This document shows, piece after piece, positions 51,325 through 60,860 of a stretch of DNA of 64,000 bases (its first letter is position 1; each line of letters starts with the position of its first letter). The translations under genes were made by a program, and so were the position numbers. Origin of the DNA: PALSA-505 sp963762615. GTDB lineage: Bacteria; Actinomycetota; Actinomycetes; Streptosporangiales; Streptosporangiaceae. Under the pieces are notes generated by a model. That model was not told where the DNA came from, ran no database searches, and saw only the letters and a program-made list of their open reading frames with translations. Location: assembly GCA_963762615.1 (NCBI GenBank), contig CAVXLG010000012.1, forward strand, positions 124,001 through 188,000, given 5' to 3'.

Positions 51325-54133
51325 ATGACCGGGGGGGGACCCCTTGAACGTGAGCGGGAGCTTGAGACCGTGCGCGATGGTCTCGCCCGCGCGCGGGCCG
51401 GCGACGGGGCGCTGCTGATGATCGAGGGCCCGGCCGGCGTGGGCAAGACGGTGCTGGCCCGGGCGGCCCGGGCGGCGGCCGGCCAGGCCGGCATGCTGCC
51501 GCTGGAGGCCAGGGGCAGCGAGCTTGAGCAGCCGTTCGCGTTCGGTGTCGTGCGTCAGCTGCTGGAGCCGGCGGTCACCGGCGAGCGCGCGCAGGCCGGC
51601 CTGTTCGCGGGCAGTGCTGCCGCGGCGGCACGGTTGTTCGCACCTGACGTTCGGCAGCCGACGGGTGCCGACGTCGGCTTCGAGGCCCTGCACAGCCTGT
51701 ACTGGCTGATGGTGAACGTCGCCGACGAGGCCCCTCTGCTCGTGCTGGTCGATGACTGTCAGTGGGCGGACCGGGACTCGTTGCGCTTCCTGGCGTTCCT
51801 GGCGCAGCGCATCGAGGGGCTTCCGGTCGCGATGCTGCTCACCGGGCGTCCGCCGGATCCGCCGGGTGGCGATGCGGGAGGGTTGTGGACCGAGGTGGCC
51901 TCGCGACCGTCCGCGGTGGTGCTGTACCCGCGGCCGCTGAGCCCGTCCGCCGCGGCGGACCTGGTCCGGGAGCGGCTGGGCGCGGAGGCGGACGACGAGT
52001 TCTGCCGCGCCTGTCACACGGCATCGGGCGGTAACCCGCTGTTCCTGCGCGAGCTGCTGACTGCCCTGCAGGCCGCGGCGGTGGTGCCCTCGGCCGCCGC
52101 GGCGAGTGAGGTTCAGGCGGTGGGCCCGGCCGCGGTGAGCCGGTTCGTGCTGCACCGGCTGGCCAGGCTCGGGACCCCGGCGACGGAGTTGGCCCGCGCG
52201 GTCGCCGTGCTGGGAGACGGCAGCGAGCTTCGGCTCGTCGGCCGGGTTTCGGGCCTGGGCGAGGACGCCGCCCGGAACGCGGCTGACGAGCTGGTCCGGG
52301 CGGACATCTTCGTCGACGACGAGCGGCTGGGGTTCATGCACCCGATCGTGCGGGCGGCGCTGTATGAGGATCTCGCGCCCGGCGAGCGCCAGGCGCGGCA
52401 CGCGGCGGCTGCCGAGGCGCTGGCTCGCGAGAGTGCCTCGGCTGAGCGGATCACCGCGCACCTGCTGCTGACCGCGCCCGCGGGGTACCGGCACAGGGTC
52501 GGCACGCTCAGATGGGCCGCCGCCAACGCAGCGCACCGCGGCGCTCCGGGAGCGGCTGCCACGTACCTGCGGCGGGCGCTCGCCGAGCCACCGGCCGAGC
52601 AGGAGCGGGCAGAGATTCTTGGCTGAGCTGGGCCGGTGCGAGGTTGCCACGATGCAGTTCGAGGCGGCCGAGGAACATCTGCGCGCGGCGCTGGCTTCGG
52701 GCGCCACGCTGGCAAGCCGGGCCGTCGCGGCATTCTGGCTGGGACGGTGCGCGATCGTGTCGGGCGGCGGCTCGGCCGGGGCCGCCGCCGATGCACTGGC
52801 GTCGCTGGCCGGTGAGCTGTGGCCGGTCGATCCCGAGCGCTCGCTCGAGCTCGGCTCCGAGCTGCTCGCGGTCATGACGGCTTTTTCGCAGCTGCGGCCA
52901 GGCCTCGCCGCGCAGCTGCAGCACTTCCGGGGCCAGGCCCGGGGGCACCCGGACTTCGAGGCGGTAGCGAGCATCCACGGCGCCTATGAACAGATCTTGC
53001 GGGGAGAACCGGCCGCGGCGGCGACGGAAGAAGTGCAGCGGGCGCTCGCGACCGGCCTGCCGGGCAGCGCGCAGTCCAACGCCGCGCACCTGGCGCTGCT
53101 GACGCTGCGGCTCGGCGAGCGGTACGAGCTGGCTGCCCGGCTGCTGGACGCCGCGCTGGAACGCGCCCGCCAGGAGGGCCATGCGACCAGGCAGGGCATC
53201 CTGCATGCGCAGCGCGCCGCGGTCGCGCTCGCGCAGGGCTCGCTGAACGATGCGCAGGCTGAGGCTGATACCGGGCTGCTGCTGGTGGAGGAATCGCATT
53301 TCGTCGCGCTGCTGCTGGTAGCCGTGGCGATCACCGTGCAGGTCGAGCGCGGAGAGCTGGATGCCGCGGCCGATCTGGTACGAACCGGCGAGGCGCTGGG
53401 GATTGCCAATCGCGCCTACGCCAGCGACTTCCTGACCGCGCGCGGGCGGCTGCGGATTGCCCAGGGCCGCCTCGATGAAGGTGTCGCGGACCTGCTGTGG
53501 TGCGGCCGGCGACGTGAGGCGCGAGGGCTGCGCTGGCCAAGCGACTGGAAGGCGCACGCGGCCCCGGCGGTGGCCGCCCTGGGCGACAGGCAGCTGGCCG
53601 CGAGGCTCGCGTGCGAGCAGGTGGCGGTGGCTCGGCGGGTTGACACGCCGGGGGCGCTGGGAATGTCGCTGCGAACCGCGGGCCTGGCCATCGGCGGGGA
53701 CGAGGGGCGGGCGCTGCTCCGCGAGGCGGTCGCGGTCCTCGAACGCAGTTCCGCACGGCTTGAGCTGGCGCACGCGCTCGCTGACCTCGGGGCGGAGCTG
53801 AGTCGCTCCGGCATGCGAACGGAAGGCCGGGACGCCCAGCGCCGGGCGATCAGCCTGGCCGGCCAGTGCGGTGCCGTCGCGCTAGCGGAAAGCGCGATGG
53901 CCGGGCTGCACGCCGGCCCCGGGCGCCGCGCGCGGATCGAGCTGACCGGGCCGAGCGCGCTGACCGCGGCCGAGTGGCGGGTGTGCCGCCAGGCGGCAGC
54001 GGGGCAGACCAACCGCGAGGTCGCGCAGGCGCTGTTCGTGACGGAGAAGACGGTCGAGCGTCATCTCAGCAGTGCCTACCACAAGCTCGGCATCCGGTCC
54101 CGCTTCCAGCTGGCGTCGGCCCTCGGCGAGTAG
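51325..54133 (+). pseudogene. LuxR-family regulator with AAA ATPase (LAL type), frameshifted
   Basis: From ATG 51325 the first frame encodes an AAA_16 domain (GPAGVGKTVLARAA; LLVLVDDCQWAD; ASGGNPLFLRELL) and stops at 52626 after PPAEQERAEILG. The overlapping frame continues AELGRCEVATMQFEAAEEHLRAAL (TPR-like) and ends in a LuxR HTH (LTAAEWRVCRQAAAGQTNREVAQALFVTEKTVERHLSSAYHKLGI). Deleting one T at ATTCTTGG (about 52615-52621) gives EILAELGRCE and one ~935-residue LAL regulator. A TTG at 52619 could still start the second half. A run of eight G lies at 51331-51338, just after the start. Confidence 0.85.
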
Positions 54134-54331
54134 GGCCGCCGCGAGCTGCGCCGTCCGCAGCAGCGTTGGGCCGCGGCCGTTCGGGAAAAGCGCGGGGCAG
54201 CTCCACGGCGAAAAGCGTAGGGAAAACACGCGGGATCCCCCTCTTGTGACCGGTTACGGCCGTCCGGCAGGTTGGCATCAGGCCCGGTCAAACGGCGGTG
54301 CCGCCGTCGGCGAAGAGAAGGAAGCCCGGTC

Positions 54332-56632
54332 ATGACAGGTGTGCTCTACCGGCTGGCGCGGTTCAGCGTCCGGCATCGTTTCGCGGTTCTGGCCGTGTGG
54401 GTTCTGGCGACGGTCGCGCTGGTCGGGGTGTCCCATCAACTCGGCGACAACACCAATGACAACTCGTCCTTGCCGGGAACCAACAGCCAGCAGGCCACCG
54501 ACGCGCTCAGCAGGTCCTTTCCCGACCAGGCCAACGGATCCAGCCCGATCGTGCTGCACGTCAGCAGCGGGAAGCTGACCGACTCGAAGTACGCCAGCGC
54601 GGTCAACCAGGCCGCGGCCGACGTGGCCAAGGCGCCGGACGTGGCCTCGGTGGTCAACCCGCTCACCTCGGCGGGCGCGTCCGCGCTGAGCAAGGACCAG
54701 AAGACCGGGTACCTGTCGGTGACGCTGTCGGTTGACCCGGGGGCGCTGTCGGTCGATGACGCCCAGAACATCATCAACACGGCGGCCAAGCCTGCCCAGG
54801 CGGCCGGGATCCAGGTGGAAACGGGCGGCCAGCTCGGCCAGAAGGTGTCCAAGCCGTCCACCGAGTCGAGCGAGCTGATCGGGATCATCGCGGCGGCGGT
54901 GATCCTCACGTTCACGTTCGGGACGGTGGTGGCGATGCTGCTGCCGATCCTGACCGCGATCCTGGGCCTGGCTTCGGCGCTGTCGGTCATCCTGCTGTTC
55001 AGTCACGTCACCACGGTGTCCACGGTCGCGCCTACGCTGGCCACGATGATCGGCCTCGGCGTCGGCATCGATTACGCGCTGTTCATCGTGACCCGGCACT
55101 TCCGCGGCATGAAAGACGGCCTGGAGCTGCACGAGTCGATCGCCCGGGCGGTCGCGACCTCCGGCGGCGCGGTGGCGTTCGCCGGCGGGACGGTGACGAT
55201 CGCGCTGGTGTCGCTCGCGGTGGCCGGCATCCCGCTGGTGACCACGATGGGCCTGATGGCCGCGGTCGCGGTCGTCTTCGCGGTCCTCGCGGCGCTGACC
55301 CTGCTGCCCGCGATGCTCGCGATCACCGGCCCGAAGATCAACGCGCTGCGGGTCCGTGGCCGTCATCCTGCGGCTCACCCGAAGCAGGGCGCGTGGGCGC
55401 GGTGGGCTGCCGACGTCGCCCGGCACCCGGTGATCGCGACGCTGGGGGCCCTGGCCATCCTGATCCCGCTGGCGATCCCGCTGCTGTCCCTGACCCTGGG
55501 GCAGAAGGACGTCGCGGCCCTGTCCACCTCGACCACCGCCCGCCGGGCCTACGACCTGATCACGGACAACTTCGGGGCGGGAGTGAACGGGCCGCTGCTG
55601 ATCGCGGTCACGCTCGGCTCGCCCGCGCAAGCCTCTTCCAGCGGCTCTGGCGGTTCGGGCTCCTCCGGTTCCTCGGGCAGCGACCCGCGTGCCAGCGACC
55701 CGCGGCTGCAGACGCTGGAGAAGGACGTCTCGCACACCGCCGGGGTCACGGCGGTCACGCCCGTCCAGATCGACAAGGCCGGGACCACCGCCTACTTCAA
55801 CGCGATCGCCAAGACCGGCCCGGCCGAGCAGGCCACGGCGGATCTCGTCGGCACGCTGCGCTCCAGCGTGATCCCCGCGGCGGAGAAGGGCACGAACATG
55901 ACCGCCTACGTGGGCGGCACCACGGCGAGCAACGTGGATCTCGCCTCGGAGATCTCCAGCAAGCTGCTGCTCCAGATCCTGGTCGTGATCGCGCTCAGCT
56001 TCCTGCTGCTGATGCTCGCGTTCCGTACGGTCGTGATCCCGGCGCAGGCCGCCGTCATGAACCTGCTGTCGATCGGCGCGGCCTACGGCGTGCTGACCGC
56101 GATCTTCCAGTGGGGGTGGCTGCACAACCTGATCGGCCTGGACGGCGCCGTGCCGATCGTCTCCTACGTGCCGCTGTTCATGTTCGCGGTGCTGTTCGGG
56201 CTGTCCATGGACTACGAGGTGTTCCTGGTCAGCCAGATCAAGGAGCATGCCGACGCCGGCGAGGATCCCAGGCGCTCGGTCGTCTCGGGACTGGTAACCA
56301 GCGGGCGCGTGATCACCGCCGCAGCAACGATCATGGTGTTCGTGTTCGGCAGCTTCGTACTCAACGGCGATCCGACCGTCAAGCAGTTCGGCATCGGCCT
56401 GGCCGTCGCGGTGATCCTCGACGCCACCGTCGTCCGCTGCCTGCTCGTGCCGGCCCGGATGGTCAGCCTGGGCAAGTGGAACTGGTACCTGCCCCGCTGG
56501 CTCGGCCGGATCCTGCCGCACATCAGCATCGAAGGCGCCGAGTACTTCAACGCCCGCGACGAGCGCCCGGCCGTGCAGCAGGTTCCCCAGGTCCAGCACT
56601 CCGGCCGCGGGTCATCCGCCGGCGATCGGTGA
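54332..56632 (+). CDS. MMPL/RND-family transporter
   Basis: 766 residues from ATG 54332 with GAAGGAAG upstream. First helix RHRFAVLAVWVLATVALVGV, then a soluble porter-like domain (SRSFPDQANGSSPIVLHV), five helices with the family motif GVGIDYALFIVTRHFR, a second soluble domain with a serine/glycine-rich insert, and five to six helices including FGLSMDYEVFLVSQIKEH. The paired GxDYxxF/SMDYEVF aspartate-tyrosine motifs are the proton-relay residues of MMPL transporters, which export lipids, siderophores or polyketides. It is probably controlled by the LAL regulator upstream. Confidence 0.94.
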   Translation: MTGVLYRLARFSVRHRFAVLAVWVLATVALVGVSHQLGDNTNDNSSLPGTNSQQATDALSRSFPDQANGSSPIVLHVSSGKLTDSKYASAVNQAAADVAKAPDVASVVNPLTSAGASALSKDQKTGYLSVTLSVDPGALSVDDAQNIINTAAKPAQAAGIQVETGGQLGQKVSKPSTESSELIGIIAAAVILTFTFGTVVAMLLPILTAILGLASALSVILLFSHVTTVSTVAPTLATMIGLGVGIDYALFIVTRHFRGMKDGLELHESIARAVATSGGAVAFAGGTVTIALVSLAVAGIPLVTTMGLMAAVAVVFAVLAALTLLPAMLAITGPKINALRVRGRHPAAHPKQGAWARWAADVARHPVIATLGALAILIPLAIPLLSLTLGQKDVAALSTSTTARRAYDLITDNFGAGVNGPLLIAVTLGSPAQASSSGSGGSGSSGSSGSDPRASDPRLQTLEKDVSHTAGVTAVTPVQIDKAGTTAYFNAIAKTGPAEQATADLVGTLRSSVIPAAEKGTNMTAYVGGTTASNVDLASEISSKLLLQILVVIALSFLLLMLAFRTVVIPAQAAVMNLLSIGAAYGVLTAIFQWGWLHNLIGLDGAVPIVSYVPLFMFAVLFGLSMDYEVFLVSQIKEHADAGEDPRRSVVSGLVTSGRVITAAATIMVFVFGSFVLNGDPTVKQFGIGLAVAVILDATVVRCLLVPARMVSLGKWNWYLPRWLGRILPHISIEGAEYFNARDERPAVQQVPQVQHSGRGSSAGDR

Positions 56633-56822
56633 CCGGAGGGTGACGTGCGCGACCGGCTCTTGCCCCATCGCGCCACGGCGGCGCTGGCCCCCGGCGGAGA
56701 TCTGCACCGAGGGCCAGCCGCCACCCGCCGGCGTTTCCTCCCGGCCCGGCGGCTGCGGGCAGTCATCACCGCCGCGCCCGGTGCCGTGGCGATCCGGGCA
56801 GGCGCAGGCGCCGGCAAGCCGG

Positions 56823-57052
56823 GCGCACGCAGTCAGCGCCGGCACCGTCCTCGCCGTTCACTTCTACCCGCTCGGCACCGCCGCCGCCGTAGGCACCCGG
56901 CTGATCCGCGCCCGGATCCGCGCTGGGAAAGACCAGGCTGAAGCGCTTCGCCGGCTGGGCCAGGATCTGCATACGCTGCGCGCCGAGGCCGACGGCGAGC
57001 TCGAGGACCTGCGAACCGGCAGCACGTGACCGGCATGTTACCCGCGAAAGGC
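56823..57052 (+). pseudogene. Direct repeat, copy 2: truncated 3' end of the gene at 49849
   Basis: Encodes AHAVSAGTVLAVHFYPLGTAAAVGTRL and the rest of the C-terminal helices of the 49849-50634 protein, including the stop and ~25 bases after it, but lacks the first ~190 codons. Upstream sequence (56633-56822) is unrelated, though an in-frame start at 56640 would give a 129-residue chimera. Intact copy on one side and 5'-truncated copy on the other is the pattern left when a segment inserts by a single crossover or by duplication. Confidence 0.9.
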
Positions 57053-57543
57053 CGCAAGATCGGTTCGCAGGAGATCGCCAGGCCGCGGCGCCGATCAATG
57101 TCAGCGGTTACCGGATTGCCGATTACGCAGCGTTACTGGAGTTGGGGAATCTTACGCACGACTCGCGTCGCTTCGGACATATCTCTGCATCTCTTCTGGA
57201 GCGCAGCCCTAAGCATCCGGTCTTCTGGGGCGCAGCCCTAAGCATCCGGGGCCCGGTTCCTTACCGGCGGCCGGCCCCGGCGCCCCCGGAACTAGGGATC
57301 TCGCCCAATGCGGGCCGTCGGCGCTTAGCGGCAACCTCGACGGTGAAGCCGGGAAATGCCCGGCGCACCGGAATCCGAACGGCCCTACCGGCGCAACCAG
57401 CACCGCGACGGAGGTGCGTCATGTGCCAGCATCAGCCGCCGGCTGGCTGCTCACAGTGTCCGGGTCGGTGGCAGCGTGACCGCGCCGTCTGCGGGCTGGC
57501 CTGGCCCCGATTCGTTTCCCGCACCCCGCAGGAGGGTTTCCCG
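57053..57543. other. Intergenic stretch with tandem repeat and a short cysteine-rich frame
   Basis: 491 bases. A 29-bp tandem repeat lies at 57192-57249. A plus-strand ATG at 57421 opens MCQHQPPAGCSQCPGRW, which begins like the DUF5999 protein found at 61735 but soon diverges, so it is probably a remnant reading into the next small gene. Nothing else recognised. Confidence 0.45.
57192..57249. repeat. Tandem repeat, 2 x 29 bp with one mismatch
   Basis: The unit beginning TCTTCTGGAGCGCAGCCC and ending TAAGCATCCGG occupies 57192-57220 and is repeated at 57221-57249 with a single A-to-G change. It lies in non-coding sequence 140 bases after the second 230-bp repeat. Confidence 0.9.
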
Positions 57544-57696
57544 ATGAAGCAGATCCGCGTCAGCAAGCAGCGCCGTCCTGCCCGCGAGTGGCTGGAGCCG
57601 CTCCCGCTGGAGCCGCGCGACCCCGATGTCGTACGCGCCAAGCAGCTGGCCCGGCGGGCCGATTGCCGGTCCCAGCGCCAGCGGCGGGCCGGGTAG
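57544..57696 (+). CDS. Small conserved actinobacterial protein (50 residues)
   Basis: ATG 57544 is preceded by GGAGGG at seven bases. The product has a basic start (MKQIRVSKQRRPAREW) and the stretch LPLEPRDPDVVRAKQLARR, which I recall as a recurrent motif in tiny actinobacterial proteins of unknown function. The next gene follows after 22 bases, so they may share a transcript. No fold or role can be assigned. Confidence 0.65.
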   Translation: MKQIRVSKQRRPAREWLEPLPLEPRDPDVVRAKQLARRADCRSQRQRRAG

Positions 57697-57718
57697 CAAC
57701 TCTGAAAGGCATCCCGAA

Positions 57719-58411
57719 ATGCGCGAGACTGCAACGGCATCCGGCGCCGGTTTTACCCGCCCGGAGTCACGGGGCAAGGCCGCGGTGCCCGCAGGCCGGA
57801 TTCCGGACGGCAGCACGCCGCCGGCCGGGTCCCAGCCGCGGCACGGGCGGTTTCTGATCTACCTTGCCGCGCTGGCCACGCTGGCTGCCATCCCGATCCA
57901 CCTGTACTGGGCGCTGGGCGGGACCTGGGGGCTGCCTGGCGGCGCCGCAACAGCCAGCCTGCCCGGGATACGCGCGACCAACATAGCCGTCTCGGTCGTG
58001 CTGGCGTGCGGCGCGGCCTTCCTGTACGGCCTCACCCGGCCCTGGTCGCGCCGACCGCCGGCTCTGCTCATGCTGGCACCGGTGTGGACCGCGGCGGTGG
58101 TGTGCATCTCGCACGGCCTTTTCGGGATTGTCACCAAGGGCCTGTACGTGGCGGGCATGCATTCTGCGGTCAGCTGGCCCGAGCACGACCTGACGGCCGC
58201 GCAGAAGAACCTCGCGGCCCTGCGCGACCTCGCCGTATTCGAGCCCTGGTTCCTCATCCAGGGACTGCTGCTCGCGCTGGCCGGCCGCTGGCTCGCACGC
58301 ACCGCGACCGGGCGCCGCCGGTGGACGCTTTCGCTGGTCGCCGCGATCGTACTCGTCAACGCATTCGGCATCGTCCTGGCCGTCACCCATCACCACTTCA
58401 CGGTGTCCTGA
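57719..58411 (+). CDS. DUF3995-like membrane protein
   Basis: 230 residues from ATG 57719 (AAAGG upstream). After a ~40-residue polar head come four TM helices: FLIYLAALATLAAIPIHLYW followed by ALGGTWGLPGG, NIAVSVVLACGAAFLYGL, LLMLAPVWTAAVVCISHG, and a late pair with LIQGLLLALAGRW and LSLVAAIVLVNAFGIVLAV. The tryptophan/glycine segment after TM1 (HLYWALGGTWGLPGG) is the DUF3995 signature. Function unknown. Confidence 0.8.
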   Translation: MRETATASGAGFTRPESRGKAAVPAGRIPDGSTPPAGSQPRHGRFLIYLAALATLAAIPIHLYWALGGTWGLPGGAATASLPGIRATNIAVSVVLACGAAFLYGLTRPWSRRPPALLMLAPVWTAAVVCISHGLFGIVTKGLYVAGMHSAVSWPEHDLTAAQKNLAALRDLAVFEPWFLIQGLLLALAGRWLARTATGRRRWTLSLVAAIVLVNAFGIVLAVTHHHFTVS

Positions 58412-58536
58412 CCGGCACGCTGATCGGCGCGGCCGTCGGCATGAGCTGCTACCCGTGCGCCATCCCCGGGCCCGGCATCTGGCGGCCCTGCCGGGAAGCC
58501 GGCATCGCCGCTGGTCACCCGGCCAGCCGCTGCCGC

Positions 58537-59004
58537 CTAGGACGGCACCTTCGCCGCGGCGGCCAGCGGCATCCCGTGAACGGAGAGCGCGACGTCGATG
58601 TTTCCGCGGGTGGCGTTGGAGTAGGGGCAGCGCTCATCCGCCCGGGCCATCAGCTCCGCGGCCTGGTCGCGAGTCAGGAACGGCGCGTGCAAGTCCAGCG
58701 CGACCGTCAGCCCGAAGCCGCCGTGCCCGGTCGGGCCCAACCCGGCCCGGCAGATGATCTGCGACTCGGACGCGTCCAGCCCCCGGCCGGCCGCGACTGC
58801 GAACAACGCCGACTGGAAGCAGGCCGCGTAGCCGACGGCGAACAACTGCTCGGGGTTGGTGCCAGGCTCCCCGCTGCCGCCTATCGCCTCCGGGACCGCC
58901 AAATCCACGACAAGCCGCCCGTCCAGTGACCGGCCGTGGCCTTCCCGTCCGCCCTCCACGACCGCCTCGGCGGTGTAGAGGATCTTCTGCAGATGTCCCG
59001 GCAT
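58537..59004 (-). CDS. Organic hydroperoxide resistance protein (Ohr/OsmC family)
   Basis: 155 residues. The Ohr signature is complete: LYTAEAVVEGGREGHGRSLDGRL, NPEQLFAVGYAACFQSAL with the peroxidatic Cys62, and CPYSNATRGNIDVAL with the resolving Cys126. A third cysteine (Cys85) is extra. The enzyme reduces organic and fatty-acid hydroperoxides with lipoyl thiols in the cytosol. In many bacteria the partner repressor OhrR is adjacent; none is seen here. Confidence 0.93.
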   Translation of the reverse strand: MPGHLQKILYTAEAVVEGGREGHGRSLDGRLVVDLAVPEAIGGSGEPGTNPEQLFAVGYAACFQSALFAVAAGRGLDASESQIICRAGLGPTGHGGFGLTVALDLHAPFLTRDQAAELMARADERCPYSNATRGNIDVALSVHGMPLAAAAKVPS

Positions 59005-59242
59005 CCCAAGCTCCTTCCCGGGCGCGTTGCCGGACTACGTGGCCTGGTTGCCGCGGCATCCGGCTGAGCGCTGATCGCGCCGGGCATGCTCGCCTCCAGG
59101 CTGGTTCAGCGCGGCTGCCCGCCGTCGCATCGTGCGCTGACGTGGTTCGGATGTGATTTCCCGCACGGCTCTCCGTGGCCTGACCACGGCGTCGGCCTGC
59201 GTCCCGCCGGGCGCTTAGCGTCCGGCCGGCGACGCTTGGCGG

Positions 59243-59866
59243 TCAGAGCGGCAGCGTGTACTTGAGGATGAAGTTCAGCGCCACGGCGAAGACGAGGTAC
59301 ATCAGCCAGAATGCGGTGCCGAGGCGGAAGAAGCCCAGCACCCGCTCGGCCTGGCCGCCGAGCCGGGGCAGGTCGGGCTTGAGGCTGACGACGAAGTCGA
59401 CGGCGTACACGCAGGCCAGGCCGATGAACACGCCGCCGACCGGATCATCGCCGACCTTGAAGAAGACGATGATTCCCAGGATTGAGATCAGCAGGAACGC
59501 GACGGTCATGCCCACGTTGACCCGCGGGTCGGTGCCGCGCAGCCGGTTCCAGCCGAGCGCGAACCAGTGCACGCCGTAGGAGGTGAACGCCAGCGCTGCC
59601 ATGTACAGCGCGGGTGTCTTGAACGTGCCGAACAAGGTCAGGCCGAGGAACAGGTAGACGCCGGCCAGGAACTGCATGAAGCCGGGCATCCAGATGCCCC
59701 ACATGCCGGTGGCGAAGTCGACCCGGTCATCGCGGGCCGGATAGCCGAATAGCTCCTGCGTGCCGTAGATCAGGTAGCCGGTCCCCAGGCCCATGAATCC
59801 CACCGCGAGCGGCGGGAACGGGGACTGGGGGAGGCTGACCACTGAGGGGATGAGGGATGCTGACAT
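59243..59866 (-). CDS. Six-TM membrane protein (GPR1/FUN34/YaaH-like)
   Basis: 207 residues from ATG 59866, preceded by an AGAGAGG stretch. Six helices: FPPLAVGFMGLGTGYLIYG, GIWMPGFMQFLAGVYLFLGL, TPALYMAALAFTSYGVHWFAL, VGMTVAFLLISILGIIVFF, VFIGLACVYAVDFVVSL and LGTAFWLMYLVFAVALNFIL. The size and the YGxHWF position resemble acetate/succinate uptake proteins of the GPR1/FUN34/YaaH family, but the NPAPLGL signature of that family is not present. Assignment is by shape only. Confidence 0.75.
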   Translation of the reverse strand: MSASLIPSVVSLPQSPFPPLAVGFMGLGTGYLIYGTQELFGYPARDDRVDFATGMWGIWMPGFMQFLAGVYLFLGLTLFGTFKTPALYMAALAFTSYGVHWFALGWNRLRGTDPRVNVGMTVAFLLISILGIIVFFKVGDDPVGGVFIGLACVYAVDFVVSLKPDLPRLGGQAERVLGFFRLGTAFWLMYLVFAVALNFILKYTLPL

Positions 59867-59945
59867 ATGACTGCCTCTCTTGCCGAGATACGCGGTCCGG
59901 ATGCTGGAGACGACCGGCGGGCGGCCCTGAACCAGGGCAACCCGG

Positions 59946-60068
59946 CTAAGATCGCCGGCTCCCCCCGATCTGCTCCGCATTCCGGGGGGTGAGACTGCGG
60001 TCCGGCTGCCGGCCGGCCAGCCGCGGGGCGGCGGGCAGGCCCAGCCGGGACGCGATGTGTTCGGTCAT
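59946..60068 (-). CDS. Possible 40-residue peptide gene
   Basis: ATG 60068 has AAAGG eight bases upstream and opens a 40-codon frame (MTEHIASRLGLPAAPRLAGR, then a polar tail). It sits between two membrane-protein genes on the same strand. The peptide is basic, without TM or known motif. It could equally be a chance frame. Confidence 0.3.
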   Translation of the reverse strand: MTEHIASRLGLPAAPRLAGRQPDRSLTPRNAEQIGGSRRS

Positions 60069-60182
60069 GCTCAGGACCTTTCGCGATGGTGGAACGGCTC
60101 TCGGACGGGGATGGGCCGCCGCGATTTCGAGCCGCACCCCGGCCCCGTGTGCTGCTGCGGGTTTACGCCCGCCCAGCTGTGG

Positions 60183-60779
60183 TCAGCGGACAAGATAGGC
60201 GGCCACCGCCCGGAACAGGAGCGGGCGGGCCTGGGCCCACCGGGCAGCCGGGGCGGCCGCGACGATGACGCTGGCGCTGGTCCGTCCCTGGACCAGGCAC
60301 GCGACCTCTTCGTAGTGGTGGCTGCCGATCCGGGTGATGTAATCATCGATGACGCACGAGCCGGTGCCGCCGCGGAACTGGATCCCCTCGGCGGCAGCGT
60401 CCTGGCGGGCCGACGCCGCGTCATCGGAGCGCAGCAGCCTGAGCCGGAGCGCGGCCCAGCCCCGCAGCCGCTCGCTGCCTTGCCGAGGGGTGGCGTTGAG
60501 GTAGAGCTGGAACGCGCCGCCCGGGCCGAGCCGGGCCGCGGACACGGAGTCGGCGTCCCCGGCGAGCCGGCGCAGCGACGGCGGGTAGGACAACACGGCG
60601 GTGCCGTTCGGCAGCGACAGCTGCGGCCACCCGGGCGGCGCCGCCGCGGCGTGCAGCGCAGGAAACGCGCGCCCAGGCGAGCGCCCCGGCAGGGCGAACG
60701 CGAGGACCGTGACGACGATCGCGATCGCGCCGATCCCGGCCAGCGCGTAGCCGCCGCGCCGCGCGGTGCGGACGGTCAC
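60183..60779 (-). CDS. Membrane-anchored extracellular protein of unknown function
   Basis: 198 residues. A basic N-terminus and one hydrophobic helix (GYALAGIGAIAIVVTVLAFAL) form a signal anchor; the rest is extracellular, with SLPNGTAVLSYPPSLRRLAGD and GGTGSCVIDDYITRIGSHHYEEVACLV holding two cysteines. The ending (ASVIVAAAPAARWAQARPLLFRAVAAYLV) resembles the tail of lipoprotein-like proteins that bind small ligands. I do not recognise the family. The His-rich lipoprotein gene lies 81 bases upstream on the same strand. Confidence 0.7.
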   Translation of the reverse strand: MTVRTARRGGYALAGIGAIAIVVTVLAFALPGRSPGRAFPALHAAAAPPGWPQLSLPNGTAVLSYPPSLRRLAGDADSVSAARLGPGGAFQLYLNATPRQGSERLRGWAALRLRLLRSDDAASARQDAAAEGIQFRGGTGSCVIDDYITRIGSHHYEEVACLVQGRTSASVIVAAAPAARWAQARPLLFRAVAAYLVR

Positions 60780-60860
60780 TGCTCGCCCCTCATCCCCGGC
60801 CGGCGGCCCCGCACCGGGAGCGGGACCGCGGCGGCCGCGGTGCCGTGCGGCGGGCGGCGG

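Noticed and set aside
54278..56599. 773-codon minus-strand frame opposite the MMPL gene
   Set aside because: Antisense shadow; the plus strand has ribosome site, TM helices and conserved motifs.
57142..57696. Long frame across the tandem repeat and the small gene
   Set aside because: Only the part from 57544 has a ribosome site and protein-like sequence; the rest is non-coding repeat.
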